Below are positions 45,216 to 57,440 of a stretch of 64,000 bases of DNA, in pieces; positions within the stretch are counted from its first letter, which is position 1, and every line of letters begins with the position of its first letter. The stretch lies in contig CM074200.1 in NCBI GenBank assembly GCA_037179385.1, positions 33,049,884 to 33,113,883 of the forward strand, in the 5' to 3' direction. This DNA is from Holothuria scabra (taxonomy: Eukaryota; Echinodermata; Holothuroidea; Aspidochirotida; Holothuriidae). The notes under the pieces are model-generated. The model ran no database searches. It had not been told where the DNA came from and saw only the letters and a program-made list of their open reading frames with translations. A program made the position numbers and the translations under genes.

Positions 45216-47995
45216 ATATTGAAATAGATACAGTTCTATACTGGGCATGCATTGCTGATGAATGATTAGTGAATCATGTTATGTCTTGGGTAGGTATTTT
45301 GAAAGTTGATTCAGAGTAGGGCTGTCAGGGACTAGCTATTTATTGCCAAAATGTCAGCCAAGTAATCCTTTAGTAAAATGTGTCATCCATTAAACACATC
45401 TAACGCCCCAGGGAAGTGCTGACTTGCTTTAAGTATTAAAACAATGTAACATCGTTCTTCAAAAGTTTAGCTGCATTGACAAAGCATACTATGTCTACAG
45501 TATGAACAAGAAGCTCAAAAATTGAGCATAGCTATGGCATGCACCTTTTCTTTACCCAACTCCTTCTAGTTCACATGTGAGCATGAGAGGAAACTCCCCT
45601 TAGCTCATTTGAAAAATTTGAAGTACTGTACAGTACCCAAGCAGAAAAAAGCTAAATTCTGAGAGCTATCACTGCTTTTGTGTCCAGTGTCATAGAAGAA
45701 TACAATCACAATGCCCCTGCTGTGTTGGTCACTAGACATTTCCTGAGTACTGTAGCTTCATGGATCAATGCACACACACAAAACTGCATTGAAATTGACT
45801 TAACCCATCTTTCCTGCCATGTGCCTGCTATGGCATGTACCAAATTTGAAAAGTAGCTAAGGGGCTTTTCCTAGCATGAGTGGATGCAGTGTCATGGGAG
45901 ACATTTTAATCCATGAACCCCAAACATGGAACCTGTTGTGACATGTAGGCTTTACTTTAACACCACCAATACATTTATAATGAACATGATTACTGTATTT
46001 GTTTAATTAACAATGAAATTTAAAAGCACTAAAATGTATGCATACACCGTAGTGTCTTTTAAGTATCTTGTGTGCAACTGTGCACTTTGCAGTTATAATT
46101 CAATTGGAAAGGACAGTTATTAGTTCACTATACTGACGTATGTCTCCAAAGATTTCAACTAAAAATTAACAATTTTCACAAAATAAGAAGTTCGGCTTTG
46201 TAATCTTATTATTCCTGTCCTTGTATCACGCATGAGGGTTTGTAAGTCATGAATCAAAAGGTTTCAAAAGAGTTCTGATCACTGTTTATCAAAACCAGCA
46301 ATGTACATAGCAGCAGCTCTGTACACGGTATTACAGTCAGATGAAAATCATTAGGCAGCTGCTTCATGCTGAACATTGAATGAACCTCTGTTACAAAGAA
46401 TCATGCTCACTAATTGGCTACTTGCGTTAATGAATGAAGGAGCTTTTTAAAAGTTTGTGGATTCCCCACTTGTAAAACAATTATTGAGGGAGGGTGTCAT
46501 GTTATTGCCAGTTGAAAACTTACACCGTTGCTCTGAGCACTCTTCTAACAACACAAAGCCATCTGGAGGCAGTGGGTGATATTATACTGTGCATATAGGA
46601 GGGGCTCCGGGTTATGTGCTGTGTACGTACATGACTATTTACAGAGATGGTAACTTATACAATCAACGACATGTGAAAACTACACAGGGAGCAACTTTTC
46701 GGGTTCGCATAGCAATTTGCGATGCAAAAACAAGGAAAAATTGATTATTGTGATACTGTACATCATTCCAACTTGAATAGCAGACTTACGATGCAATATT
46801 TCAGCAGCTATTGTGTCATTTTGAATGTTCACAGAACAAAATAATGTTAGGGGAAAATAAAAACAGAAATTGGAAGACATGAATGCTGATCATGCAAAAC
46901 AACAAAATTGGCGCTGTACTTGCTCCTCAAACTATGTTTGTTACCAAATAAAACCACAGTAATTTTCCGCTTTCAAGAGTTCTAACACATAAACTTTTTC
47001 CACAGGAGATGAATTGTTTACTACTTTGTACAAAGCCTAATTGCTGTAACAGTGTGTAGGGGAAATAATAACCCTCTGCATCGACGGCAAAAGCCGCAGA
47101 AAGCAGCAGGTTTTACTGTACCCTTGATTATTCTGGTAATGCCATGAGACACTTGATGTCAATCAATCTTCACATTATTCTCAGTCAAACATGCTCACCA
47201 TTCTCAAATCACTGTTTAAACTCCTAAAAAGGGCAGGTGAATATTTAAGGCTGTAAACATGGTTTGAAATTATACATCACTGCGTAAATATTTCATGCTT
47301 TTGTTCATGTTGTATAACTCGCGGTTCTGTTCTCTATGGTTCCACTTCATGCAAAGAAATTTTGCGCCAAGCCACACCACATTCCAAATAGGCAACTGCC
47401 GATCAATGCAAGTTTGCTCTTGAGACTAGGCTAGGCTCAGAAATCTCAATGTATAGCCTTTTTAGGATAGCACAGGGGCCAGAGCAAGCAAGTCTGAAGG
47501 AAAACATATTGTACTTGTAAGGAAATTGCTGAAGTAAAGTCTTTAAAATTAGGCAGGGCTTAGTTTGAGTATTTTACACATGAAGTGAAACTATAAAATG
47601 AAGTGAATGTCACCTAGATAATTTGGTATGCCTATCAGCTTAGTTTGGGCTGGCTACCTTGAGAAGGGTATACCTGTACAGTAAAATTTACTAGTGCACT
47701 GTCTTTAAGTCAAATTTTTAGGGACACTGAGGAGATCATAGGTTCACATTTGTTTTCAACAACTTATTGAACTGATAAAGAAGCCTCAAAACTTGCTCAG
47801 ATTATCATAAAGTTTTAAATGCTGCTGAATGAATTAAGTTGATGACCTCTTTTTTCATCTGTATTACTGTAGGTTAAAGTGGGTGAAACATTTTGGACAC
47901 GTGGCGTGAATCTCTCTCCTAAATGCAGAGGTCAATTGTAATCTTCACCTTACCCCCCTCAAACATTCACCTTTTTCTACCTTGTGGAAAAATAA
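45216..47995. other. No gene recognised
   Basis: Long AT-rich stretch. The frame 46680-46880 on the minus strand is short and unrecognised. I see no TIR pair or known repeat, apart from scattered TACTGTACAGTA-like words. Confidence 0.45.
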
Positions 47996-47999
47996 TTAG

Positions 48000-48215
48000 T
48001 TCAAGGTTCACCTCTGTATTGAAATTTGTAAGGTGCAGGTTCACCAACTGCTATAAATCTTTTAGGTGAGGATTCATCAAGACTTGTGTTTTCTTTAGGT
48101 AAAGATTCACCAGTTTTCAAATAATTGTCAGTTCAAGATTTGCCACATGATTGTATTTAGGTAAAGATCCACCAGCCTGCAAATAATTGTCAGTTCAAGA
48201 TTCCAGTTGTGTCCC
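48000..48215 (+). repeat. ~60-bp degenerate minisatellite
   Basis: TTAGGTAAAGAT(T/C)CACCAG occurs at 48097 and 48157, and AAATAATTGTCAGTTCAAGA at about 48119 and 48181. Earlier, weaker units start with TTCAAGGTTCACC and AGGTGAGGATTCATC. Roughly four units, with no coding frame. Confidence 0.65.
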
Positions 48216-49754
48216 CCACTCAGCTCCTGAAATATAGTACAAAGATGAAACATGGAAAGATGAACCACATATCCTGCCCTATAGAATGGGCAGGCTCCAA
48301 GGGAAAGAAGGCTTTTATATTTAATTGGCAATGCTATTTAAAAATGAAGAAAAACAGTGGGTTATGAAATAATCTTCGTCAAGACGGCTGCTTATTCATC
48401 CCATCTGTTATCATACAGCTGAATGAGCATTTAACTGGAAAAAGTCCACTTGTGACTTTGTGGTACAGTTTTGTCCCTCACAAATCCCACCCTCACAGTA
48501 AACTCCGGGAGAAAGTATACATGGCGAGATCCTAGGTCTAGTTTCAAAAAAACGAGGCCTAGGTACCCTAGGCTATGTTAGGCCTAGCCTAACGTTATGC
48601 TAGCAACTCAGCTTGGCCTTTATTCTTGCAATGATTTGTAGGCTAAAGGCAGATTCATTTCATTATAGCCAAAGGTCATTCACAGTTTCATTCTCTTCTT
48701 TTTATAAATGTTAGCACATTTATCTTTTGAAATACACGAAGAGTCTTAACCTTCTACACTATCTCTATTATCATACAAACAGTATTTACTATTGCTAACT
48801 TCGTTCAGCGTGGCAAATAACTCCCGTATGTGCGTTCGGCTGATGGCCTCTCTGCACTGTAGCATTGTGGTACCATGATTCAGTCAGTTAGTGTCTGGCA
48901 CTGTGTATAAGCCATACATTTTGTACGCAGTGACACAAGGTACTGACCGACTCAAGATGTACTCACTATACCTTTGGCGTAATGGTTACTTGCGGAGACC
49001 AAAGCAATGCGATCAGTTTTCCACATGTAAGATCAGAATTTTCCCGAAATGTTTGAGAAGAAGTGTCCAGACATTCAACGCAATTTCGACCGTCACAAAA
49101 TTATTGTTCAATTCATTTTCACCATAATTATAAAAATTGTTCCTTGAAGATTTAATGCTTTGAACATTTGTTATATGTCAAGTTTCACTCTGCCATGAAA
49201 AATGTTTAGGTTAAGTTTCACAAATTTTAAGTTTTTGAGACTTGAAGACTCGACATCAACTCAATGTTGAATCTGCAAAGAACTTTGAGGGGGTTCTGTA
49301 AGCATTTCAATTGATGGCTGCATAAAGGCACAAGATGAGCTTGATTCTGCATATCAACAATTGCTCATCTTGGTTGTACATTGTAGGAGATGGAGCTTTG
49401 ATTCATAAAATATAATGGGTGTGGGAAGACTAATTGGTAGTCAGTTTGTCGTTACAAGTGAGTGGTGGCCCAATTTTAGTCGAGGGAAATCAACGAAAAA
49501 GGGAAAACAACCTGGTGACAATCTGGACTGTGATGATGAGGAGGATTAAGGATGTTTGCTTTGGTGAATGTCAATAAAGATGGAAACTTTTCTCTAATTG
49601 GCTGCTTTCATGTCTGTATGTCATACCACTGCTCCTGTCCTAACATGGAACTTGGCAGCTAGGAATACAGTATGAATGGGTTAAAGAGGATGCATTTCTT
49701 AGACTTTCTCAGATTTGGTACAAACCAATCCAATGAGGCAATTACATTGCTATT
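48216..49754. other. No gene recognised
   Basis: Includes an AGGCCTA/CTAGG cluster at 48535-48605. The 78-residue frame at 48891-49127 has no recognisable domain. Confidence 0.45.
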
Positions 49755-50084
49755 ATAGACACCTGTATGAGCTTCATGCTAATCCACTTATTTCCTGTCT
49801 CACACTTTCCTTGCCTTTATTAAACTATTTCTTTATTCAACTTTTGTATAAGGGATTAAACTTGTCTAGCACTGTCAAGTTAATTTGTAGTCATTTGTTT
49901 GGCTTGGGAGATAAAATCTAAATTGAGAAGAAGCAGGAAGTCAGTTGAGTTGAAGTCTTCCTTGATACGCATGTACATTTTGCAGCTACTGTATTTATTC
50001 ATAATTTGTCTAGTAAAATAAAAAAGAAGATTGGTCTGTCTTCATGCTGAGAAAGAGGATACACAACATCTCTGTCTTGTGTTT
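49755..50084 (+). repeat. 330-bp dispersed repeat, copy 1
   Basis: Nearly the same sequence recurs at 55396-55727 in the same orientation (ATAGACACCTGTATGAGCTT to GACACAACATCTCTGTCTTGTG-type end, with few substitutions). Flanks differ on both sides, so this is a dispersed element and not a large duplication. There is no TIR, A-tail or coding frame by eye, and no class is assigned. Confidence 0.8.
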
Positions 50085-50373
50085 GTGAAGTTGATGTTGA
50101 GCACCTAAGAACCAGAGTGCTTCTGGGCAGAGCATGTTGACCGTTGTGTTTGCCTCTCAATGAAACACATAATACAGCAGATGATGGTTGCTCTGTAGCA
50201 TTTCAGACGTCATGAGGCTGTTGTGTATAGTGCACTCAGAATGTGTGTCTGAAGTGCTACACACTAAACATAGTCCATTGCCTATTAAAAAACATTTAAG
50301 TTAGTACAGCTTGCCATACACTACCTAATACTTGACACAAGTTATGATTTTTGGTTCCGATGAAAAGAGAAAC

Positions 50374-51960
50374 CTATGCATTCATGATGGCGTGTGTGTG
50401 TATGTGTGTGTTTGTGACACTTTGCTTGTTTACACAATATCTTGAGAAGGAAAGATCTGACAATTCTCAAACTTTGTACACAGATACCACACACTGAGAG
50501 AAAGCATCCTATAGATTTTGGTGGAGGTCAAAGGTCATCTGGGGTTACAGTGGAGCAAACCCCCAAATCCTTGTTTACACGATTTCTCATGGTAGGAAAA
50601 TTGGATTAATTTCAAACTTGATACCTTGATGCATTATGATGTAAGAAAGAACCCTGCTGATTTTGGTGGAAGTCAAAGGTTATTTGGGGTCACATGGGGT
50701 CACACCCCAAAAACCTTGTTTACAATATATCCCAAGGTAGGAAACTTGAATTCCTTTCAAACTCGATATGTTGATGCGTTATGATGTAAGAAATAACCCT
50801 ACTGATTTTGGTGGAGGTCAAAGTTCATTTGGGGTCAAATGGGGTCAAACCCTGAAATCCTTGTTTACACTATATCGCAAGGTAAGAAACTTGGATTCAT
50901 TTCAAACTTGATATGTTGATGCGTTTTGATGTGAGAAAGAGCCAGATATATTTTCGTGGGAGTCAAAGGTCATTTGGGGTCACATGGGGTCAAACCCCGA
51001 AATCCTTGTTTAAAATATATCGCAAGGTAGGAAACTCGGATTCATTCCAAACTTGATATGTTGATGCGTTATAATGTGAGAAAGAGCCCGATGTATTTTC
51101 GTGGGAGTCAAAGGTCATTTGGGGTCACAATGGGTCAAACCCCGAAATCTTTGTTTACACTCTATCGCAATGTAGGAAACTTGGATTCATTCCAAACTTG
51201 ATATGTTGATGCGTTATGATGTAAGGAAGAACCCTACTGATTTTGGTGGAGGTCAAATGTCATTTGGGGTCACATGGGGTCAAACCCTGAAATCCTTGTT
51301 TACACTATATTGCAAGGTAGGAAACTTGGATTCTTTTCAAACTTGATAGGTTAATGGGTTTTGATTAAAGGAAAAACCCAATTAATTTTGGCGGAGGTCA
51401 AAGGTCACATGGGGTCAAACCCTGAAATCTTTGTTTACAGATACATCTTCAAAGGAAACTTGGATTCATTTCAAACTTGAAATGTTGATGCATTATGATG
51501 TAAAGAAGAACCCTATTCATTTTGGTGGAGGTCAAATGTCAGAAAGGGACAAATCCTGAAAACTTTAACACAATATCTCAAGGAAGGAAGCTTGGATTGA
51601 TTTCAAACTTGATATGTTGATGCATTATGATGTAGGGAAGAACCCTATTGATTTTGGTAGAGGTCAAAGGTCATTTGGGGTCAAAGGGGGTCAAACTCCG
51701 TAAACCTGTGTAGGACAGCTCAAGGTACGAAACGTGGATGTATTTCACAATTAGTGTGTGTATGAGCTATGGTGAGTTGAAAGTACTGTACCTGTTGTTT
51801 TTGGTGGAGGTCAATGGCCATCTGGTATCACCTGGCATCAAACTCTGTAAAGGTTGAGTTGAGGTTGGGTCAAAGGTCACTTTGGGTCACCAATTGTTAC
51901 AACAAATGTAGCATTTTATTGAAAAGAGCATGTATGTATAATCGAAACCTCTATGCATTT
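50374..51960 (+). repeat. AGGTCA-bearing tandem array, ~145-bp units
   Basis: A (GT)n tract (50388-50412) leads into nine to ten units of ~145 bp. Each has CCTTGTTTACAC-ATATC, AAACTTGGATTCATTTCAAA, TTGATATGTTGATGCGTTAT, GATTTTGGTGGAGGTCAAAG and TCATTTGGGGTCACATGGGG. It is related to the 11-kb and 56-kb arrays but has its own consensus and no palindromic end. Perfect AGGTCAAAGGTCA occurs at 50525, 51395 and 51661. It ends in ATGCATTTTTGCATTCTGGT (about 51953-51972), which recurs at 62479-62500. Confidence 0.85.
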
Positions 51961-52259
51961 TTGCATTCTGGTTCACCTTGTAAAATACTTCATTAGAGTT
52001 CTTTTAATTTCTTCAGTAAATTCCATAAAATGTTTATGATATAATAAATGAAACGGAACACTGACTGGCTTGATTTGAACCAATAGGTTGGAAACCGGAC
52101 TGTAAAACTCCATCTAACTATCAAAAAATTTCAAAAAGGCACATTTATATGTAATAGGAATTGCCCATGATGAACCTGGCTCTCCCATGGGATAATTTCG
52201 CATGCTAAACTTTTCTACTAGTTCCAACATTTTTTATTGCAATATTTATTAATAGAGTG

Positions 52260-53035
52260 GGAGAACCAGATTTGTGCAGCTATCTTATAAGTTTGCTGAT
52301 TATGCCAAGCTCATAAAGGAAGGTTTGCTTGAAAGGTTGATGCCTTTTGTACTGAGAGATGTGGAAACTGTATGTTAACATAGGTAGCAGACCTGGGAAA
52401 TATACAGTATTTCAATCCAGACAAGTGCAAAGTGCTTCATTTTGGTTCTTTCAAAGTTGTATATAATGTAGCCCTTGAGAAAGATGTTAGTAATGTCATT
52501 AAGGCATGGGATTTAAAGTGGCAGTGTGCAGCTACTGTACTGCTGCATAGATTTATTGGTTGCTTGGATTCACAAGGAGAAACTTAAGCAGTTTTTGTAA
52601 AGATATTGATCTTAATAAGCAATTTAAAGTCCCCATCTTGACTTTCCATGAATAGCACAAGTTTCTGTTAGAGCAGATTCATAGGAGAGCCACCCACCAT
52701 CTGAGATGAGGAATCTACTGTACTGTACCGTCACATCTTGGGACTTACCACCCTGAGGTTGGAAAAGATTTGGAACGACATACCCCAGGTTTCAAATTTC
52801 TTTCTGTTGAATTGTCTGTTTTTTTGTCTTGTAGTTATTTAGAGGTTATTTAGGTAGTTATTTAGATTTAATTTTTCAAAATAACTATCTGGTTTGTGGC
52901 CATTTTAAACAGCCTGAGAATTGTTTTTGCACGACTTGATATTAGAAACTTCAGTTTCTCCCACAGAGTTGTAAATGAGTGGAATAGTGTGCCAAAGTTC
53001 AGTGCTTTAAGTGATGCTGTGTGTTTACAAAAACA
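52260..53035 (+). mobile_element. Highly decayed CR1-like LINE remnant
   Basis: Recognisable pieces in different frames are KFADYAKLIK (catalytic FADD altered to FADY), FNPDKCKVLHFGS, LKWQCAA, LGLTTLRLEK and LDIRNFSFSHRVVNEWNSVP (52896-53111). The order matches the family members at 41640-43165 and 32502-33057. Many stops and indels show it is old. Confidence 0.8.
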
Positions 53036-53639
53036 AGAGATTATGCTTCTTATATCTCCCTCTGATATCCATCAAAATGCAGTGCTATGCTGTATTGAAA
53101 CTACAGTCTGAAACCTTGAGCCACTAGTCTCTGTAACTTGTAGAGTACAAGAGTACAGGTAGACACAAAGCAAAACAAAACTAAATGCAATGAAATGCAA
53201 GTTCTCACTGACTTGTTTACAAGTTTGCCTTTATAATATGAAGATGTGCTCCTTGGTACAAGTCTGCACACATTAACATAATGACCCCCATGCACATAAT
53301 CAGCATTTGAATTCAAAAGAAGGCATTTACAAAAACACTATACACACAACATAGCACAATATTACAGCTGTAAGAGGAAAGGCCAGACACAAATACTCTG
53401 CAACACCCCTTCCTCTAAAAGTTTATCCCTTAATTACTTTTATTACTCAATCAACTCTAACTGGTTCACATGACCAGCTTACACCTCACCATGTCCATTT
53501 TTAGTGCGGAAATTGAGTCTTTCTTTTATCACACAAGCCGCATTCTCTTTGGAGCAAATTTTGTGGAGAAATTCCTGTACATATTTAACAAAGGGTGGGA
53601 CTTGAGCATCACCTCATTTGATCTGCAATGGTAAACCAA

Positions 53640-53935
53640 CTTAAGCATGTTGTGCAAAAGATGTGATCCCATTACATTTCAAATTCAATTTAAAACTCTC
53701 ACCTTAGTATGAAAATGCTTAAATGGACAAGCTCCAAAGTACCTGACTGAATTGCTTAACTTAAGAAGCAGCAAACAAGTTCTTAGATTTAGTGCCAAAA
53801 GAACCCTCCTTTTACCTAGGACAAAATGTAAATCTTTTGGGGATTGTTCTCTTGTAATTGCCGGCCCTCATCTTTGGAATAAATGTTTCGGACAACCAAA
53901 TTTCCTTGCGAAGGACTTAAAATAGTGAAATGGTT
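53640..53935 (+). mobile_element. L2-type LINE C-terminal remnant
   Basis: The broken frame reads TFQIQFKTLT, KCLNGQAPKYLTELLNLRSS, LRFSAKRTLLLPRTKCKSFG and GPHLWNKC, the usual order at the C-terminus of L2/Jockey-type LINE ORFs (APxYL, PRTxxKxFGD, APxLWN). An internal stop and loss of the tail make it non-functional. It differs from the CR1-like family above. Confidence 0.75.
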
Positions 53936-54652
53936 GCCCAAAGGGACAAGAGTAAATTTTCCTAAAATTCAAGGCCTAAATGTCAGTACTCAGCATATTA
54001 AGCAATGGAGTATAAGCCATTGAGCCATAACTGGAAAAAAGGCTATGGTTGGCCCATTTGAAACTTTAAAGCTGAGCCATAAAGCCTCATCTGACTAACT
54101 GGCTAAGTAAAGGTATCATGTATGTTCATGTTATCATGTAATCTCATTTCATCATCAGTGGACAAAGAGAATCTGAGTTTGTTGCTGTTAACTAGTTTTA
54201 ATGGGAATTTTGACCTTCATTGTATTAAACATCTGGACAGTTTCTTCTTCCCCTTTGTTAGTACAGTATTATCTCCATATTAATATCAGACCATAGAACA
54301 AAGTTGCATTTTGGGTGATACTTTTTCATTGGGCAAGATGTATTTCCAAAAGGATCAGTAGAACCATAGCTTAGGTTAGGTTACCTGTAGATGGAGTTTT
54401 ATGGCCCAGTTTCTAACCAATTGGTGTATGTCAAGTTGGCCACAGCTTTTTTTTCAGTTGTGGCCCACTGGCTTGTTTTTCCTACTCCATTGCTAATGCT
54501 GAGCACCAAGCACAATGACAGTAGGTTTTGTTTTGTTAAAGTCTTTGGTATGACCAGGCAAGGACTTGAAGTCAGTCAAGTAGAAACATTGCATATTTAC
54601 TGTAACACAATTTCAAAGGCAATAATACATCTTTGTTTGCAATTGTTTGCAG
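53936..54652. other. Upstream region of the aminotransferase exon
   Basis: No coding domain is visible. A good splice acceptor, a pyrimidine-rich TTTGTTTGCAATTGTTTGCAG, ends at 54652, implying an untranslated exon further upstream that I cannot locate. The 103-residue frame at 54391-54702 runs across this acceptor and is not supported. Confidence 0.5.
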
Positions 54653-54683
54653 GTCCTAAGGATACAGCTGCTTCTTCAAGAGA

Positions 54684-54872
54684 ATGGGTGACTCAGATGT
54701 GAAAAGTATACCTGACAGAGAGAAAAAGTGAATTGAAGGTCACTTCAGAAGTGAAGTTGATGCTGTAGATGCTGCAAGCCCTAAAAAAGTGTCTTTAGGT
54801 CTTGGATATCCATCAAAGAAATTGGTAGATGAAGTTTCAAAACTTATGACAGTTGCTTGTGAGAAACATCTT
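54684..54872 (+). CDS. PLP-dependent class I/II aminotransferase, first coding exon (in-frame TGA)
   Basis: This is the N-terminal part of a fold-type I, pyridoxal-phosphate-dependent aminotransferase of the class I/II superfamily, nearest in style to 2-aminoadipate/kynurenine aminotransferase-like proteins. Substrate cannot be told. The exon begins after the acceptor at 54652. An ATG at 54684 in strong context (A at -3, G at +4) has an upstream in-frame stop. Residues 1-15 are MGDSDVKSIPDREKK. Codon 16 (54729-54731) is TGA, after which the same frame continues with IEGHFRSEVDAVDAA and VSLGLGYPSKKLVDEV to a GTGAGT donor at 54873 (phase 0). The LGYPS segment fits the family's N-terminal substrate-loop region. 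Either the allele carries a nonsense change, the base is an error, or translation starts elsewhere. The downstream exons remain clean. Confidence 0.75.
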
Positions 54873-55395
54873 GTGAGTCCTTTTTTTTGTCAAATTGCTC
54901 CATATGTGAATTAGAATAGCAATATTACAATAACAAAAGTTTGTAACATTTGCAGAAACCAGAATCATCCGGAATGTTGTACAATAACAGGGCTTTTGAA
55001 AATATTGAGCCTTAATTCACAAAAATTAATTCCAACTGTTTCATACATGCTCCAGTCCTTTCTGGTATTTTCATATCTGGACTGAAGACATACCTGTTAC
55101 ATTGGCTTTTAACCTTTAAAGAGGCAACCAGAGTTTGAGAGAATTTTAACCTTTTGTTCCAGCACCACATTTTTCCTGTCTGAACTCATTGTGTTATCAC
55201 ACTGTCTGTCTGTTTCACAGACCTCCCCAATCCCATCTCAACAAGAGTTTCTCTGGAGCTCCTCTCTTTATGTTAATTAAGGTTTATTGACAAGTCTTTG
55301 TGTGACCTCTCTGACATAGAAACTTTGAATAGGAGCTCCTCCTTATTAATTAATCTGTTTGAACCTCTAGGCTTCCCACAACTTTCTGACTGGTG

Positions 55396-55727
55396 ATAGA
55401 CACCTGTATGAGCTTCATGCTTATCCACTTATTTCCTGTCTCACACTTTCCTTGCCTTTATTAAACTATTTCTTTATTCAACTTTTGTAAAAGGAATTTA
55501 ACTTGTCTAGCAATGTCAAGTTAATATGTGTAGTTTCTTTGTTTGGCTTGGGAGATAAATACTAAATTGAGAAGAAGCAGGAAGTCAGTTGAGTTGAAGT
55601 CTTCCTTGATACTCATGTACACTTTGCAGCTACTGTATTTATTCATAATTTGTCTAGTTAAATAAAAAATAGATTGGTCTGTCTTCATGCTGAGGAAGAG
55701 GATACACAACATCTCTGTCTTGTGTTT
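55396..55727 (+). repeat. 330-bp dispersed repeat, copy 2
   Basis: Near-identical to 49755-50084, same orientation, 5.64 kb apart. It lies in intron 1 of the aminotransferase. High similarity with different flanks implies recent spread. Confidence 0.8.
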
Positions 55728-56050
55728 TATCTTGGATTCTTTGACTATAACCCCTTTCTGACAGTGTTCTAAATTACTAGAATATAAAAAATTTAAGAGG
55801 TACTTTGGGTTAAAAGAAACGTCAATTACTGATGAATGAAAATTTCTGAATATTTGTTGGGTAAAAGAATTCTATACAGATGCAAGCCTAGACATCCTTG
55901 CTACAGTTACCAATCCTGTTAGACCATGATCATGCATCACTTTTCTTTTTTTTTTTAGTTTTCAGTCAATGTAGAAATGTGGTACAGAACTTAAAATTAT
56001 GAAAACAAACTCTGATTGTCGCTTAAATGTTTCCTGTTGTAGGCCTTTTT

Positions 56051-57440
56051 GATTCCTTGCCTAAGTCAGGCAAGGAATCTATGTGATGGTGATGTTGTCT
56101 GTGTGTATGTGTGTGAGCCTGTAAACGATAGCTTGCCGGGTACAGGCCGCTCACGGGGGCTGAAACCTCTCACGTCTTTCCTCGCTCATGCGGAGCTCGT
56201 AACTGGCGTAGCTACCCGAAAATTCTGACACTGCAATGAGCTCTGTCACGTGATACGCAAGAGCCCGTCCTCGCTCGTGACATAAAGGGCTAAAGGGGAA
56301 TTCTGACCATTTCCTTACAGAAACAGTTCTGTACTGTGTACCCCGTAAGGTATTGAAGAAGGGTATGTCCTGTGTGTGTGTGTGTGATGCCAACTTGTAA
56401 ACACAATATCTCAAGAAGGGAAACTCTGAGAGATCTCAAGCTTGGCAAGTAGATTGCCCACATTGAGTACAAGATCTGTGTTTTTTGTAGTGGAGGTCAA
56501 AGGTCATTTGAGGTCACCAGATCAAATGGTAAATCCCTCTGAAATTGCTTGTAAACACGATATCTCAAGAAGGAAAAATGTGAGTGATCTAATACTTTTT
56601 TTTTGTAAACATGATATCTTCAGAAAGAAGTGACCGATAATCTTCATATCTGGTATATAGATTTGTCATGTTGAGAGAAAGAAGCCTGTTGCTTTTGGAC
56701 GAAGTCAAAGGTCATTTGGGGTCACCAGCGCTAAAATTGGGAAAACACTGAAAATGGCTTGTAAACAAGATATCTTCAGATAGGATTGGCCAACAATTTT
56801 CGTACTTGGTATATAGATTTGTCATGTTGAGAGGAAGAACCCTATTGTTTTTGGTTGAGGTCAAATGCATTTGAGGTCACCAGTGGTAAAATTGCGAAAC
56901 ACTGAAAATGGCTTGTCAACATAATATCTTCAGAAAGAAGTGACCGATAATCTTCACATTTGGTATATAGATTTGTCATGTTGAGAGAAAGAAGCCTATT
57001 GCTTTTGGTAGAATTCAAAGGTCATTTGAGGTCACCAGCGCTAAAATTGCGAAAACACCGAAAATGGCTTTTAAACATGATATCTTCAGACAGGAGTGAC
57101 CAACACTTCTCATGCTTGGTATGTAGGTTTGTCATGTTGAGAGGAAAAAGCCTATTGTTTTTGGTTGAGGTCACTAGCAGTAAAAATGCAAAAACACCAA
57201 AAATGGCTTGTAAACATGATATCTTCAGATAGGAGTGACCAATACTCTTTATATTTGGTACAGTATATAGATTTGTCATGTTGAGAGAAAGAAGCCTATT
57301 GCTTTTGGTAGAGGTCAAAGGTCATTTGGGGTCACCAGCAGTAAAACTGTGAAAATTCTGTGCCTAAAATGTAAAGAAAAACCTATCAAACACTGTCAAT
57401 TTGAAAGCAGGTAAGGTATTTGATGGCAAGGAATCACTAA
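56051..57440 (+). mobile_element. Palindrome-ended element with AGGTCA tandem array, copy 2
   Basis: It starts with GATTCCTTGCC-N7-GGCAAGGAATC (56051-56079), then ATGTGATGGTGATGTTGTC, a (TG)n tract, a ~250-bp stretch absent from copy 1 (56113-56368), a second (TG)n tract, and about six ~155-bp units. A GGCACAGAATT-type tail (seen as AATTCTGTGCC) follows, and it ends with a further GGCAAGGAATC near 57427-57437. Copy 1 at 11085-12169 lies in the opposite orientation. Perfect AGGTCAAAGGTCA occurs at 56494 and 57312. Both copies are preceded by a T-run, so insertion next to poly-T is possible. Confidence 0.75.

Noticed and set aside
54729..54731. Selenocysteine reading of the in-frame TGA
   Set aside because: The position is in the variable N-terminus of an aminotransferase family with no selenoprotein members that I know of. 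A SECIS element would lie outside the window.
54724..54750. Tiny intron removing the TGA (GTGAAT...TTCAG)
   Set aside because: It would be 21 bp, far below workable metazoan intron size, although it keeps frame.
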